This document shows positions 31,301-41,331 of a stretch of DNA of 64,000 nucleotides, one piece after another (position 1 is the first letter of the stretch; each line of letters begins with the position of its first letter). Made by a program: the position numbers and the translations under genes. The notes under the pieces were generated by a model, which had not been told where the DNA came from, did not search any database, and worked only from the letters and a program-made list of their open reading frames with translations. Source of the stretch: Vitellaria paradoxa (taxonomy: Eukaryota; Streptophyta; Magnoliopsida; Ericales; Sapotaceae); contig CM034240.1 in the NCBI GenBank assembly GCA_019916065.1, positions 17,717,894 through 17,781,893 on the forward strand, in the 5' to 3' direction.

Positions 31301-34001
31301 GCAATATATCATAAAACTAAGATAATGTCATCATCACTAAACCTGAAAACCAAACTACACATAACAAAGGAAAACTTGAGTTGAGAAACGCATTTTTAAC
31401 ATACATCTAGGAGATATCCCATTGTTAAGCAACAACTACAATAATCAAAACACGAATTATAGTCATCTTATCCGCCAGAGCAAATATGTCTTCTTATAAT
31501 CAAGACTAGACTCTCAAACAAAACCTTCTCTTAAGGGTGCAAAAGAGTGTTGAGACCCATCAAGCCCTGCAACTGCCCTATTTTTTTTTTTTTAGGGCTT
31601 GTGATTGAGTATGGAACCCAATGGCAGCCCAACTCGGCTCAAAAAATAAAAAGATATATTTTTTTATACTCTCAAAGACGTCTCCATCCTTTTTTCATTT
31701 TGCTCCAAATCTAGAGATAATAAGATAATACCAAACTCCTTACTTTATTCTCTGCCCGATACATGGAATACAACCAAAATTTCGACTGACTGCACTTGCA
31801 GAGTGTACGAACATCCAACGAAATTTCTAAAGACAATTTAAAACTTGCATCAGCAAAATTTGCATCTGTGGCCTACTTGCGGACCAATGGCGAGTTTTCC
31901 AAAAACCACCCAAAGTTGGTAAGAATACAATTCACAACTACAATTTTCCTTCTAGGTACCAACAGATTTTTCGAAATTACTCCTCTGTTCCAAGTTCTCT
32001 CAAATTTCAAACTAATAAAACTCACTAGACTCGAGAGAACAAAGACCAAAAAGCTCAAGTCTAATACAGAAGTAAATGAAACAAGTTATTATGACGGATT
32101 TGTCCTTGCAATTCTCAATTAACATGAAGTGTAAACTCAAATCAACACTTGAAAACTACCCCTTTATCTCAAACTCCATGGACATTTATCAAACACGACA
32201 TACACAAAGTAAGATTTTGACAAACATAAATTGTCATTTTATTCAAATAAAATTCAACACAAATAAATGCCCTAAACTACCACAAAAGACCTGGTCTAAG
32301 GACATAAAACGGAAAAATACTTTTTTTCCCATGAAAGGACACCCAGATTATACCCTCACATGTACATTCAATTGCAAAGAAAAATGAAGAAACGACAGAA
32401 ATTTTGAAATTTAGAAAAATGCATTGTATGAAAACTGAATTTTCTAAAGCCCTTCTTGTTATGTGTAATTTTTCTTTATACAAGTAAATATGTAGAGAAG
32501 GCAATCAAAAGGGAACTAAGCCCCTGTAAAAAAATAGGCAAGTCATAACAAGTCTTATATGTTCTCCTTAAAAAAATAAAAATAAATTGTTAAGAAGGAA
32601 TCAAGAGGATGCTATATAAGAATTACAAATTCCCATCTCACTAAAACTCCACGTGTTCAATAAAAGCAAAAACTTTTTGAAAATCCAGTTCCCACCCACC
32701 CAAAATCCACTATATAAAACATAATCCTCCAAGGAAAATAAAAAAATTGTAACTCGGGAATCTCAACAAGGTTTAAAAAAAATAATTGCCTCGTCTTGTT
32801 CAAAAAAACCCAGTAAATGCCAAAAGTCATATGGGATCTATCTGTTTGGTACTTGGAAGTGTGGGGGTAAAAGGAAAATCAAATGAAAGAAAAAGAAACG
32901 TAATCCAATTCCCTTATAATTTCCACCTAACAAGATAAAATTAAAAACTATGATTCTAGAATAATAAAAAAAATTAATAATGAAAAACGAATCTCTATGG
33001 CTTTACCTTGTTTTTTCTTTGCCTGGAATGCTATTCCTTTTCCATAGAAAACAAGCTATGGAAACGGATTCCCTCACATGTTTTATTTCTTGACCTTCCT
33101 AAATATTTTAATGTATGTGCTTCTTCCTTAACCCTTTTTTTTAGGTAGGCAACATCTTTAGATAGGTGACTTAGCAAGACTCAAAATAGATCTTTTTAAT
33201 GGGGGAAAGTAGGCCAAGCATCTGGAATGTCCTCTTAAGGGACTTTTCGGAAGGCAAATAAAATTAGTTGGACTCAACTCAAGTCTCCTTATTTGGGTAA
33301 AGTAAACTAAGCTGCTGGGATGTGGCTTAAGGTACAATTCTTCCCCACATGGTATGCAACCAAAGGCAGAGAATCAACTGAACTTTCAAGAAACATACTG
33401 GAATTGAATAAAGAGAACAAGACAAGAAAATTTCGATCAGGGCTCCTAACAATTAGAAACTACATATGCGCGCGTCCAAATAAAAGTATTTCCACAGTAA
33501 GTTCCTGTTTGGTTGCAAGGAAAGCTGAAACAGCCTATTATGTTGTTCATAAAAAAAAAAAAATAAATAAAATAAAATCCAAGTGGTGATGCATTTTTTT
33601 TCTAAATTTTTTGGCTAAGGAAAAGCAAAATCAACTGAATATTCAGGAAATTTAGTCGAATTGAACCACCCACCCACAAGAACAAAAAAAATGTAGTTGT
33701 CAATAAACTCAAAATCAAAAGAGAAAAAGAAAAATGGGCAGAGAGACCGACCAAAAGAAAAAAAGAAGAGAGATGAAAGAAAATACCAGCGAAGTCAGTA
33801 ACCTTGTCGAATTTGAGAAGTGCTGTGATTACGAAGAAGAAGAACTGATAACCCACCTGAAACCAATAAAAAACACACAATTCAGGTAAACAACAACAGC
33901 ATCTTTACATACAGATATACATCTGTACATAGAAAGAGATAAATAGGTACAGTGACAATGGCAGTGAGGGCCAGAAAGTGGGAGTCGATAACGGTTCCCA
34001 T
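13356..34001 (-). CDS. DUF1295 / steroid 5-alpha-reductase-like membrane protein, nine exons
   Basis: I assembled nine minus-strand exons: 33951-34001, 33787-33856, 29889-29956, 27287-27348, 16898-16979, 16538-16771, 13714-13842, 13566-13627 and 13356-13476. Every intron starts GT and ends AG, the phases agree, and the total is 879 bases, giving 292 residues. The ATG (MGTVIDSHFLAL) is at 34001 and the TAG at 13356-13358. The protein has several hydrophobic helices and the family signature NRGKWC (168-173) followed by WKYSRHPNYFGE (178-189), the part that binds NADPH in steroid-reductase-like enzymes. The substrate is unknown; an endomembrane or plastid membrane location is likely. Introns are unusually long (intron 4 is 10.3 kb, 16980-27286) and full of transposons, yet no exon is broken. 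Joining is my own; a cDNA would settle minor splice choices. Confidence 0.93.
14640..15480 (+). pseudogene. Copia integrase fragment in intron 6 of DUF1295
   Basis: The plus-strand translation, with several stops and shifts, shows the Copia integrase C-terminal pattern: VIEYKSRHLLEVACAF near 14770, FWGDSVFTTSYLI near 14855, KLNAKAMRCVFVGHSATQ near 15020, then YKCFNPQSHKVFVTMD. This is opposite to the host gene. No LTRs or target duplication remain, so it is an old relic. Confidence 0.75.
15991..16165 (+). pseudogene. Receptor-like cytoplasmic kinase fragment
   Basis: One frame reads NNLEATTNGFFNQKLL, then RKGSHGLIYKGIL, then IAVKKP, then an in-frame stop followed by VENKSRSF. It is the start of a plant receptor-like kinase domain: the F-x-x-x-x-L-E-A-T-N-x-F lead-in, the glycine-rich loop (here GSHG, with the first loop glycine replaced by arginine) and the VAIK-type lysine. 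Only subdomains I and II remain. It lies antisense inside intron 6 of DUF1295 and ends without a recognisable exon border. The CT-rich leader at 15600-15800 may belong to the same captured or duplicated gene 5' end. Confidence 0.65.
16980..18436. other. Intron 4 of DUF1295, part left of the Copia nest
   Basis: No exon is seen. It includes an (AT)n tract at 17290-17313. A minus-strand open frame at 17580-17840 with a hydrophilic, Ser/Asn/Glu-rich translation belongs to no family I recognise. Confidence 0.4.
18671..18923 (-). repeat. 3' LTR of the young Copia
   Basis: Matches 23624-23876 except at two positions (CATCTGGAATG against CATCTAGAATG; TTGACAG against TTGATAG). The minus-strand copy begins TGTAGATAAGC. 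Confidence 0.93.
18924..21164 (-). CDS. Copia pol: integrase C-terminus, reverse transcriptase, RNase H
   Basis: The frame is 749 residues and extends a few bases into the LTR. The region to about residue 240 is a variable linker with short repeats of an ASTEVFP-like unit. Then come WRAAVEEEMNAL, the RT core with QLDVKNAFLNG (342-352) and the catalytic YVDD (428-431), and RNase H with TDADWAGS, SSAEAEFRAL and YCDNKAA, ending near EQTADILTKGL. It copies element RNA into DNA and removes the RNA strand. All catalytic motifs are intact. The first codons overlap the preceding frame by 134 bases. Translation would require the frame shift described under findings or a separate start. Confidence 0.9.
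21031..23265 (-). CDS. Copia gag-protease-integrase
   Basis: The frame is 744 residues. Residues 1-150 are a UBN2-type gag domain, and a CCHC zinc knuckle sits at 213-226 (CSHCNKPGHTQDTC). The aspartic protease motif LDSGASDHM is at 312-320. The integrase has its zinc-binding region near 450-490 (H..CEFC), then the catalytic triad D509 (HSDIWGP), D572 (RTDNGRE) and E608 (GVAERKNRH). No stop interrupts it until TGA just after a G-run near 21045, where the reading shifts to the downstream pol frame. Gag packages the RNA, protease cuts the polyprotein and integrase inserts the cDNA. Confidence 0.9.
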   Translation of the reverse strand: MGYINGEIIQPDGKDPSYATWELNNSMVMAWLINSMEPHISRTYLFLHTAQAIWKAVNTNYSDLKNASQVFEIKNRLKEIRQGNLEVTEYYNNLQILWQELDLHYEADWGDLEGNVKFKQHLEKERLYEFLTGLNRDLDEVRGRILGYKPLPSLDEAFADVRREASRRRVMLGGNKEMAAVPVSDRSTETTALAVKNDQRNFQRGDRGGRPWCSHCNKPGHTQDTCWNLHGKPANWKPKGAGKGKGYQAQVEDKPADHKEAEQTGIFLNKTQLEQLRNLLTQTTATAPESSKTSAMTAGTALHTKKTSSWMLDSGASDHMTGNLSLLHSYVPHTGRSRVKVADGSYSTMAGKGSVQISDTVFLHSVLYVPNLSCNLISVGKPTEELRCFAKFSATGCEFQGLDSRVTIGNVRVRDGLYYLDIEKKTGESTAMAGDASSSSFSNDEIMLRHYRLGHPNFYHLKRLFPALFLNKTPSSFNCEFCLLAKHCRAQFLAKPYKPSQPFSLIHSDIWGPSRVKNVSGTRWFITFIDDHTRTCWVYLLKEKSEAAKVFQFFHSMVLTQFHVSIQTLRTDNGREYFNSILSAYLAKHGIIHQSSCLDTPQQNGVAERKNRHLVEVARALMFTMNVPKYLWGEAILTASYLINRMPSKPLNFSVPVTNLLNIFPTFRSITTLPLKIFGCTVFVHNYSSTLSKLDPKAIKCVFVGYSPTQRGYKCYSPHLRRFFVSMDVSFLETHPFYSGGECE
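23624..23876 (-). repeat. 5' LTR of the young Copia
   Basis: This LTR lies next to the primer-binding site and would carry the promoter for element transcription on the minus strand. It is almost identical to 18671-18923. Confidence 0.93.
24831..25491. other. Intronic DNA without recognisable gene
   Basis: A G/T-rich stretch at 24850-25210 has no coding signal. A short imperfect palindrome (GGTTAGGGTTA ... TACCCTAAACC) lies near 25180-25211. Confidence 0.35.
25497..25843 (+). mobile_element. TRIM retrotransposon
   Basis: Two short LTRs (25497-25629, 133 bp; 25711-25843, 133 bp) start TGTTAGAAGTT and share CATATAAGARATGGACT and AAGGTTGAGACTC. The target duplication CTCAT is perfect (25492-25496, 25844-25848). 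A primer-binding site TAGTATCAGAGC (one change from the initiator tRNA-Met type) follows the left LTR at 25630-25641. A purine tract AAAGGAGG precedes the right LTR. The total is 347 bp with no coding capacity, the defining size of a terminal-repeat retrotransposon in miniature. Confidence 0.92.
26508..27184. mobile_element. Non-autonomous hAT-type element
   Basis: The ends read TAGGGGTGCACA and, reverse complemented, TAGGGGTGTGCA. The perfect 8-bp target duplication AGTACAAT (26500-26507, 27185-27192) is the hAT length. Subterminal regions are filled with GGTTCGGTT and AACCCGAACC words in both orientations, forming a long imperfect foldback. There is no transposase. It lies in intron 4, about 100 bp from exon 4 of DUF1295. 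Confidence 0.9.
27720..28150 (-). pseudogene. LINE (L1-type) reverse-transcriptase zinc-binding domain fragment
   Basis: The minus-strand translation shows FIWKAKVPLKIQVLGWLQK, then FDMLQKIRPHMALSPQWCVMC, then DEYLDHIFHYCPLALNLW, the zf-RVT domain (CxxC...HxxxxC) found at the C-terminus of plant L1-type LINE ORF2. Downstream traces (RRIW, LWKDN) match the end of such ORFs. The upstream RT is missing, as in typical 5'-truncated copies. It lies in intron 3 of DUF1295. Confidence 0.7.
28151..29888. other. Intron 3 of DUF1295, no recognisable element
   Basis: AT-rich DNA between the LINE fragment and exon 3. I see no open frame of interest and no terminal repeats. Confidence 0.4.
30270..31570 (-). 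pseudogene. Copia reverse transcriptase / RNase H relic
   Basis: The minus-strand translation around 30360-30789 shows the RNase H pattern: SIEWAGDSIVHKSTAGF, IYYKIKKQIVVA, ETEYCAM, then PMYCDNKSAI and FHEWSKHVGIDCYF. Weaker RT traces continue to about 31570. A purine-tract-like AATGCCCCCACTC at 30270 (minus strand GAGTGGGGG) marks its 3' end. It is in intron 2 of DUF1295 and in the same orientation as the gene. No LTR pair was found. Confidence 0.7.
31571..33786. other. Intron 2 of DUF1295, no recognisable element
   Basis: AT-rich DNA. Two loosely similar roughly 90-bp blocks at about 33160-33240 and 33260-33335 (GGGNAAAGTA..C.AAGC followed by TGG.AT) suggest an old tandem duplication. No exon of DUF1295 is missing between exons 2 and 3. 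Confidence 0.35.
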
Positions 34002-35328
34002 TATCGTCTGCTACTACAACAAAGAAAGAGGAGACCCCACAAATTCTCTGTTTCATTCAACCCATTCATGTGAAATTGCTTATATTCTATGTACTATTGC
34101 CACAGCTGAATTGGTGTTTGGTTGTGAAGCTAGAGCTGCTTTCGTGTGTTGTACATACATTCAATTAAAGCATATGTTGTTGTCCGAAGCAATTCTGGCT
34201 TTAGTAATAGCCGATTCCACTATAATTACAACAGAAATGAGAAGTCCAATTGATTTCGGCGGCTTGTGGTTGGTGTTTAAACAGCGTGCCTTTGATTAGT
34301 CGAGGGAAAAAAAAAAAAAAAGAAAAGAAAAAAGAGGCAACTGCACCCTATTTCCTTTACAATTTCGCCCTAAAGCACATTATCTCCTTTAATTTAAAAG
34401 TTGGTATATAGCTCCATTTTTTTTTTTTTTTTGTAATTATATAGCTCCATTCGGAGCACCAATTAACTCTAAAAATCCCTAAATAACTTAATAAAAAAAA
34501 AAACTCAACCTTAAAAAATCGTACAAACTCACTTTTGACTATCCGTTTGAATGAATTTTGAATTTTTTCAATAATATGCTCTGACACACCTGTAAAAAAT
34601 TCTAAAAAAATTTAAAAATTCACAACTTTCTCTAATAAAATTTTATCATGTGTCACTTCTATACAACTATAACTTTTTTGTCAAATCAAATACCAATACC
34701 CAAAAAAGTCTAAAAGTTACTTTATACTCCAAATACCACAAAAAAAAAAAAAAAAAAAAAAAACTCAAAAAGTTACACTTTTTTGAAATTTTTATCAAAA
34801 TTTGGAGCTCCAAACCAACTCAAAATTTTTTTAATTTAAACTAAAATATAAAATTGGCTAAATTTACTAAATTTAATTAAATTTATTAAAATTGACCAAA
34901 TTTATTGACAATGAAAATTAACGATTAAATCCAAGCATGAGGTGCTAAGGATATTATTTTGGCAATAGGAACAAGGGCATATAGTAATGGCTTATTAGGT
35001 AGACATAGGAACTTTATTCTTGTTACTCTGGGATGGTGCCATCATCTGACCTAACTAGTTTGGTAGCCAGTCGCAATAGCTAAGTTTATGATTAGTGACA
35101 TCTGTTGACACTATAAATAGAGGTCATAAAATCAGCATGTCATGATGGTTAAGTTTATGATTAGTGACATTTGTTAACACTTTACAAGTGGAGGTCGTAA
35201 AATCATTGGTTCCTAATACTAGAAGTAGAGAAGGATAAAGATATGACTGATTTAGAAATTTTTGATTAATTTATATCTGAATTTACAAATTTCTCTAATG
35301 CCTATTAAATATTAAAATATAAAGAATT
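34002..35328. other. Upstream region of DUF1295, AT-rich
   Basis: It contains the presumed promoter of the minus-strand DUF1295 gene within a few hundred bases of 34001, but no element can be placed with confidence. A-runs are frequent (34306-34320, 34741-34763). A tandem duplication of about 55 bp lies at 35081-35205 (TAAGTTTATGATTAGTGACA in both copies). Confidence 0.4.
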
Positions 35329-35333
35329 ACATA

Positions 35334-36201
35334 TGAGAATTTTTTATGAATCAAACAATCACACAATAAATAAAGAAAGTAACACCGAAGGATTAATGAG
35401 GAAACCCTTTCATTGGGAAACACCTAAAAACAAAAAATAAATAAATAAATAATTTCACTATCAACAAGCTACAAGATTCTACTAGAATTCAGTATAATTC
35501 ACTCGCATAAATGCTTTTGTCACTCTTACTTAATTCACTTGATGAACCCTAATAAGCGGACTTTCTAATTCACTCAGAAAGTAAAAAATAAAATAAAAAA
35601 TAAAAAAAAATAAGAGAAAGAACATTACGCTCTTACAAATAGAAAATCTCTCTCTTTATCTGTCTCTATAATATGTCCCTGAGTCTATATGCTCTATTAA
35701 GATTAGGTACATTTATATGAAGTTACTAACACAGCCCTAACTTGGCTAAATAGGAAACTAAATATTTTTAGAACGTTCATAGCCTGAACCTTTGAGATCC
35801 CTGCATCCTCCCTGCAGGGTACACTGCCAAGGGGCGAAAGGTCGCCTTAACTACACCCTGCCTACAAGGCACACTATCTTTATTTTCAGCTTCAATTCCT
35901 CTGTACTCAATTTATCGGCCTCCTTGTCGCTTTCCTGCGAGTCTCTTTGGAATGTATTTAGACTTTTTGTTCTTCTAGAATTTGTTTCCTTTTGTAATTT
36001 ATGACTCCTCGATTTACGAATTACTTTCCCAAGTGTATCAGCATTATTTCAAGAAGATCTTGATCTTTTATTCAACGTCTTAGAAACAATGATCTTGTTC
36101 TTTTAATCTGATTAAGCAACATGAGTCCATATCTAATTTGAGTTTATCTTTATTTCCAATTTTAGTCAATTGTTTGGATTTACTATAAAATTAACTTTAT
36201 A
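35334..36201 (-). repeat. 3' LTR of the gag-only element
   Basis: 868 bp; shares blocks such as CTTGGCTAAATAGGAAACTA and GAGTCCATATC with 39943-40716. It has an insert of about 70 bp near 35500-35570 that the other copy lacks. Confidence 0.85.
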
Positions 36202-38419
36202 ATCTCCCATTTGGCAATTCTATAACAAAACTAAAATTAGATAGCTTGATTCTCCAATCCGTGAATTGAAACACTTAATAAGAACATTAAACACATATGT
36301 ATGATGAAAAGAAAAAAAAAACATTTACTAATATTTATAAAGGATCAGTTTACAAAACATATCAAATGCATTTCAGAATATTTCATTATCAACCACATTG
36401 AATAATTCACAAACATTCACAAGTCCAAAAACAAAGTTCAGAGCAACAAAGATAACCACCAAAAGTACATAGCCGTAAAAAATAAAAAACATATTTGTCT
36501 CCATTTTTTAGTATGAATTGACAAGCTCACAAAATAATAGGAAAATAAGAAAAACAGAAAATAGATCAATGGATTTGCTTGAGACTTTGGCCTTTTGGCA
36601 CCTTCCCTGTCAACCCCCTCTTAGAAAATTCTTATAGGGCTAGTTTTGTGCACCAAATGAATTGAGGGCAATTTTTTATTTTATTTTTATTTTTAGATTT
36701 TTCTTTGAGATTTTCTCAATTAATATTCATCCATCCACATATTTTTTTTCTCCATGAACATCTCTTTCAAGGTCTTGGCAGTTTTCACATATTTATGGAT
36801 AAATACCCTCAAATCATCTTAACCTAGAAGGTGGTTGTTTTGAGAACGAACATGTCGTGAATGAGCTTCTTACTAGTCCCACTGGTAGCCCTTTCCAAAA
36901 CAAGATATAATTATTCTTTTAATTGTTCTTCATCATTTGTTAAGTGTGTCAAATATTAACTTAAAATTTATAGATAAGAAGATGGAAAGATATATACAAA
37001 ATCAGTTAAATGTTTAAAAAAGCATATCAAAATTATAGCAAAGTCCATCAAAACACTTCTTTTCAATTTAAACGGACATAAATTTTTGACCTATTACAAT
37101 AAATTAGATTAAATGATTGATGCACATATAAGGAGATAAAAGTCATAAAAAAATCTTTAAAACAAATAATGAACTCTTATCATCTCTCTTTTATTTTTTA
37201 AAAAATTAGGGATATGCACAAATACCCAAAGATTTCCTAAGGGATTCAGAGCGAAAGACGTCCAAAGGTTTAGTGAATAGGTTAGATTTTCGAACTCAAA
37301 CTGCCTTAGTTTTTGAAAAAGTGGTCTTGACTATATTTTTCTCATGTCTTTGATTTTTATTAAAATTTAAATTTCTTTTTTGTTTGAAAATTTTTCATGT
37401 TTAGATTTTGAAAATTTCATAGTTTTAGGCTTTTGAAATTGACATGGATTTTTAAAAGGGTTTTCAGAAAAATCAAACAATACTTGAAACCTATTTGTCA
37501 TGAAAACTCTAGGATTTTGAATTTTAGAAAAAAAGTTTTAAATAGTTCAAAGGGAGTCTAGTGAATTTGTGACAATTGGGACGGATATAGCCTTTGATGC
37601 CGTAATGGTGACACACAGGTACAAAGGGTTGGAGATTAGTAAAATGTGTACCTTTCACCTTAAGAGAAGGATACTATTGATGTTTAACTTTTAAAGCACT
37701 CCTCTTTGGTGGTGTTGTATGCTTTGGGAAAGTCTTTGAAGTTTCTGCATGCTTCGTGGCAATCTTTGGATCTTTTGGAGAAAATGGAGATGCTACGGAT
37801 GTGGTCTTCTCTCTAGTGTATTTGAAGCAAGGAAGCGTATATGTAAAGATTGCACGAACGAGAGTTTCTAAAGACACTCAGTTTCATTCAATAATCAAGA
37901 ACTCACTTGCCCTCAAGCTTACAAGTGCTTATATAGAAAAGAATGAAAACCAAATGTTAATGTGTCGAGCCTAAAAAGGTATAAAACCCACTAATTAACA
38001 AAAGTTACTAAAAATAGAAGTTTGAAATAAAAGTAAATCTAAAAAATATAAAGAATTACAAGCTTTTCCCAAAACCCCAACTAAAAGTAGATTCATTTGG
38101 CCCAAGTAGCCAAGGCCCAAAAAATTTTCAAAAATAGTAAATCTGGCCATTTGGAGGCCTAAACAGCGCAAAAAGCCCAAAACTCCAGATCAGGCCATTG
38201 CAAAACAATGGGCATTGACCATTGGACTATTTCCAATCGAACCTAGGTGTGCCCAATGCTAAATCCATAGTTAGGCATTTATGACTTTTGCCACTCCAGG
38301 ATTAAAATGCCTAAAGAATTCTTCTTCCATGGCCATTACATCATTGTCATAGGCCAGATTTGTCTCCATATAGCCTCTGCTTGCTCCAAATTTTGTTAAT
38401 CACATTTGAACTCGTATTC

Positions 38420-39806
38420 ATCTTCTCGAGTATCTTACCATCAACCTTTATTTTTGCTTCCAGCTCCTTGATCTTTGCTTGAAGTTCTCCAATAACTTTC
38501 TTATTTTCTTCAATCTTTATGTTCTTCGCGTCAATCTTCGCTTTAAACTTTTTTGTACTTTGAGACTAAGAATTTTTATCAGATTCCAAAGAAGATAATT
38601 TATCTATGAGTTTTTCATTTTCAATCATCAAAGCATCTCTCTCATTCTCAGCATATTATTTCTTTGGTGCTGAGCTTTTCTTTATTTGTTCAACCCACAA
38701 CATTCTTTGAAAAGTTGATTGTAGACTTCTTGAAGGTTGTTGTCAAATTCATCTTCAGAGTCATCATTCTCATGATTTAACATCTCGGTGTCACCTAGGG
38801 ATCGAGAGGGTATCCCTGTAGAAGAAGTGTAAGAAGCTAAAAAGGCAACAAAATTACCTTCATTTTCTAAAAAAATTGAGGCAATGGACTCGTCTGAGTC
38901 GGAGTCATTGTCAAGTGTAGCATTCATCACCTTAACTTGTTTCTTGTTCTTCTTCTTGTTTCTGCAATCTTGTGCAAAGTGACCATATCCTTGATATTCA
39001 AAGCAGTGGACCTGCTTTCACTTCTTCTTGTCAATCTCTTTGTCAACCTTCTTGAATTTCTTACCTTTTTCTTGAGGTTTTAACTCTAGCTTGTTAGCTT
39101 CGTTGAATTTTAAGTTTTTAGCCTTCTTGAGATATCTAATAAACTTCTTAGCCATCAAAACCATCTCTTCATCTGATTCTTCATCCTTTTCTTCTTCTTA
39201 TTCTTTCACCGTTTTGAGAGCAATTCCTTTTGAGGCCTTTCAGGGTTTGAGCATATTTGCCTCATATGTTTGCAGTGATCCCAGAAGATCCTTGATCCTC
39301 ATAGAATCTACTTCTCCGACTTCTTGAATTGTAGTAACTTTAGAATAAAAAATACAAGAAAGAGATTGTAAGATTTTGCCTACCACTTTGGATTCGAGGA
39401 TGGGCTCTCCAAGATTGTGGCATAAATTGATGACATGACTCAGACGTACATAAAAATTGTCAAACTTCACGTCTTCACTCATCTTCAAGCCTTCAAATTG
39501 AAATGTGAGTTTTTGAACCTTAGATGTTTTAACTTGAATATTAACTTCATGAGTGTTTTGTAGAATCATCCAAGTCTTCCTTGAACTGGTGCCGTTTGAG
39601 ATTCTACAAAACTTATTGGGATAGACGACAATAAAGATGGCACTCAAAGCCTTGAAATTCCATTCTGAACTGTGTTGCTTAACTTTTGTCCACATCAAAA
39701 TTGGCTTTGGCTCTACTTGCCCATTGACTTCATGTGTTGGTTCTTTCCATCCTTGCAACATAGTTGTCCAAACTTTGTAATTCAACCCTAAAAGATAGGC
39801 TTGCAT
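38420..39806 (-). pseudogene. Copia-type gag with zinc knuckle and coiled-coil tail, broken
   Basis: The frame at 39240-39806 reads like the UBN2/DUF4219 gag of Copia elements (LLGLNYKVWTTMLQGW at the start, then FNRIS-like CRISNGTSSRKTW, ILQSL, KVTTIQEV, IKDLLGSLQTYEA). After a frame change it continues with a Lys/Glu-rich stretch and a knuckle (CFEYQGYGHFAQDC, near 38990). An acidic segment follows (38682-38930), then a Lys/Glu-rich, probably coiled-coil tail to about 38420. Stops and shifts interrupt it. No pol follows. Confidence 0.75.
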
Positions 39807-39942
39807 TTGTACCCCTAGTAAGAGTAGTTGGTGTTGTCAAACCACGGTGGTCTGGAACTATAACCTCTTTCACGTGGTGGATTCATTGATTTGGACTAAA
39901 GATCTTACTAAAAAATGTAGAGTAACCCATTCTCATACCAAT

Positions 39943-40716
39943 TGAGAATTTTCAAATCAAACAATCACACACAAAGTAGAGAAAATAACACCACGAGATT
40001 AACGAGGAAACCCTATTATAGGAAAAACCTCAAAAAAATAATTCCAATATCAATAGGTTATAAGACACTACTCAAATTTACTACAATTCACTCGATTTAC
40101 TCGGAAAGTAAAGAAAGTATAAAAGAAAGCAAGAGAAAGACGTTAAGCTCTTACAAATAAAAAATATCTATCTCTAAATCTCTATAATATGTCCCCGAGT
40201 CTGTATGTTATATTAAGATTTGTTGTATATATAGAGTTATAAACATAACTGTAACTTGGCTAAATAGGAAACTAAATATTTTCAAAATCTTCATAGCTCG
40301 AACCTTCGAGTTCCCTATACCCTTCCTGTGAAGTGCACTGCTGAGGGGTCGAAGGGTCACCTTGCTTGTGCCCTGCCTGTGAGACACACTATCTTGATTT
40401 TCAACTTCAATTCCTCTATGCTCGATCCATCAATCTCCTTGCGCTTGCTTATGAGTCTCTCTGGAATGTATCTGGACTTCTTGTTCTTTTAGAATTTGTT
40501 TCTTTTTGTAATTTAAGACTCCTTCTCGATTTAGATGTTATTCTCCTAAGTGTATCAGCATTATTTAAGGAAGATCTTGATCTTTTATTCAACTTAGGAA
40601 ACAATGATCTTGTTCTTTCAATCTGATTAGAAAACATGAGTCCATATCCAATTTGAGTATATATTTATTTCCAATTTTAGTTAATTGTTTGGATTTGCCA
40701 TAAAATTAACTTTACA
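39943..40716 (-). repeat. 5' LTR of the gag-only element
   Basis: 774 bp; ends at the primer-binding-site-like sequence. The divergence from the 3' LTR shows an old insertion. Confidence 0.85.
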
Positions 40717-40721
40717 ACATA

Positions 40722-41331
40722 AAACCAATATTACTATGGGGTTTAATTTCAATACCTTCAAGATCTAAATCTAAGATATCTGCCACTACAACATTGATTT
40801 TAATATGATATAAAATTACAAATATTAGTATTTAAAAGTATATATATAATAATTGACACAATTACCGGCTGTTTTGGCAACATAGTAGTAAATGGTGCAA
40901 GTATAATTAAATTTATTTATTGTTATCCAGTTATATATTGGACCAAGCAATACAGGATAGTACCATGTCCATTGCATATATACATATATGAGATTTTGAG
41001 GATTTAGTAACTCACCTCTTTGTGAAAGCATTTTTTTAAGGAAAATGAGAACAAGGAAATGAAAAAGGAATGTAGAGAGAATTAATTTCTCTTGAAGTGA
41101 AGAGAGAATAAATTTCTCTTGAAATTTTGGGTCACTAGACTAATTTTTATTCTTTTTATCTAGCTTATGGGATGTACTACTAGTACCACAATTTGTAATG
41201 ATTTTGGGATGAGACTCTAATATCTAATTAGAGACTTGTGTATTTCATCTGGGTTGTACTATTATTTACGCCTTTGAGAGGCTAGAATTTCGTAACCTAA
41301 TATTACATTTAACTATCATTACAACCATGCA
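40722..41331. other. Spacer between LTR element and Harbinger element
   Basis: AT-rich; a short tandem duplication GAATWAATTTCTCTTGAA lies at about 41078-41122. No gene. Confidence 0.4.

Larger units (their letters stand above)
35334..40716 (-). mobile_element. Gag-only LTR retrotransposon (Copia-type gag, no pol)
   Basis: Two long LTRs (35334-36201 and 39943-40716) align along their whole length with many differences. Read on the minus strand, the intact copy starts TGTAAAGTTAATTTTA and ends AAAATTCTCA. The perfect 5-bp target duplication ACATA lies at 35329-35333 and 40717-40721. A primer-binding-site-like TGGTATGAGAATGGG lies at 39926-39940 next to the 5' LTR, and a purine tract (AAATGGGAGAT) next to the 3' LTR at about 36202-36212. 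The interior codes only for a broken gag (38420-39806). The 2.2 kb from 36200 to 38420 carries no protease, integrase or RT. Confidence 0.88.

Noticed and set aside
33952..34299. 115-codon plus-strand frame opposite DUF1295 exon 1
   Set aside because: It is the antisense of the DUF1295 start and promoter; the minus-strand exon fits the gene's phase and start.
34400..34850. A-run rich region as another foldback MITE
   Set aside because: GGAGCTCC-like words occur on both sides, but the flanking sequences do not pair and no target duplication is visible.
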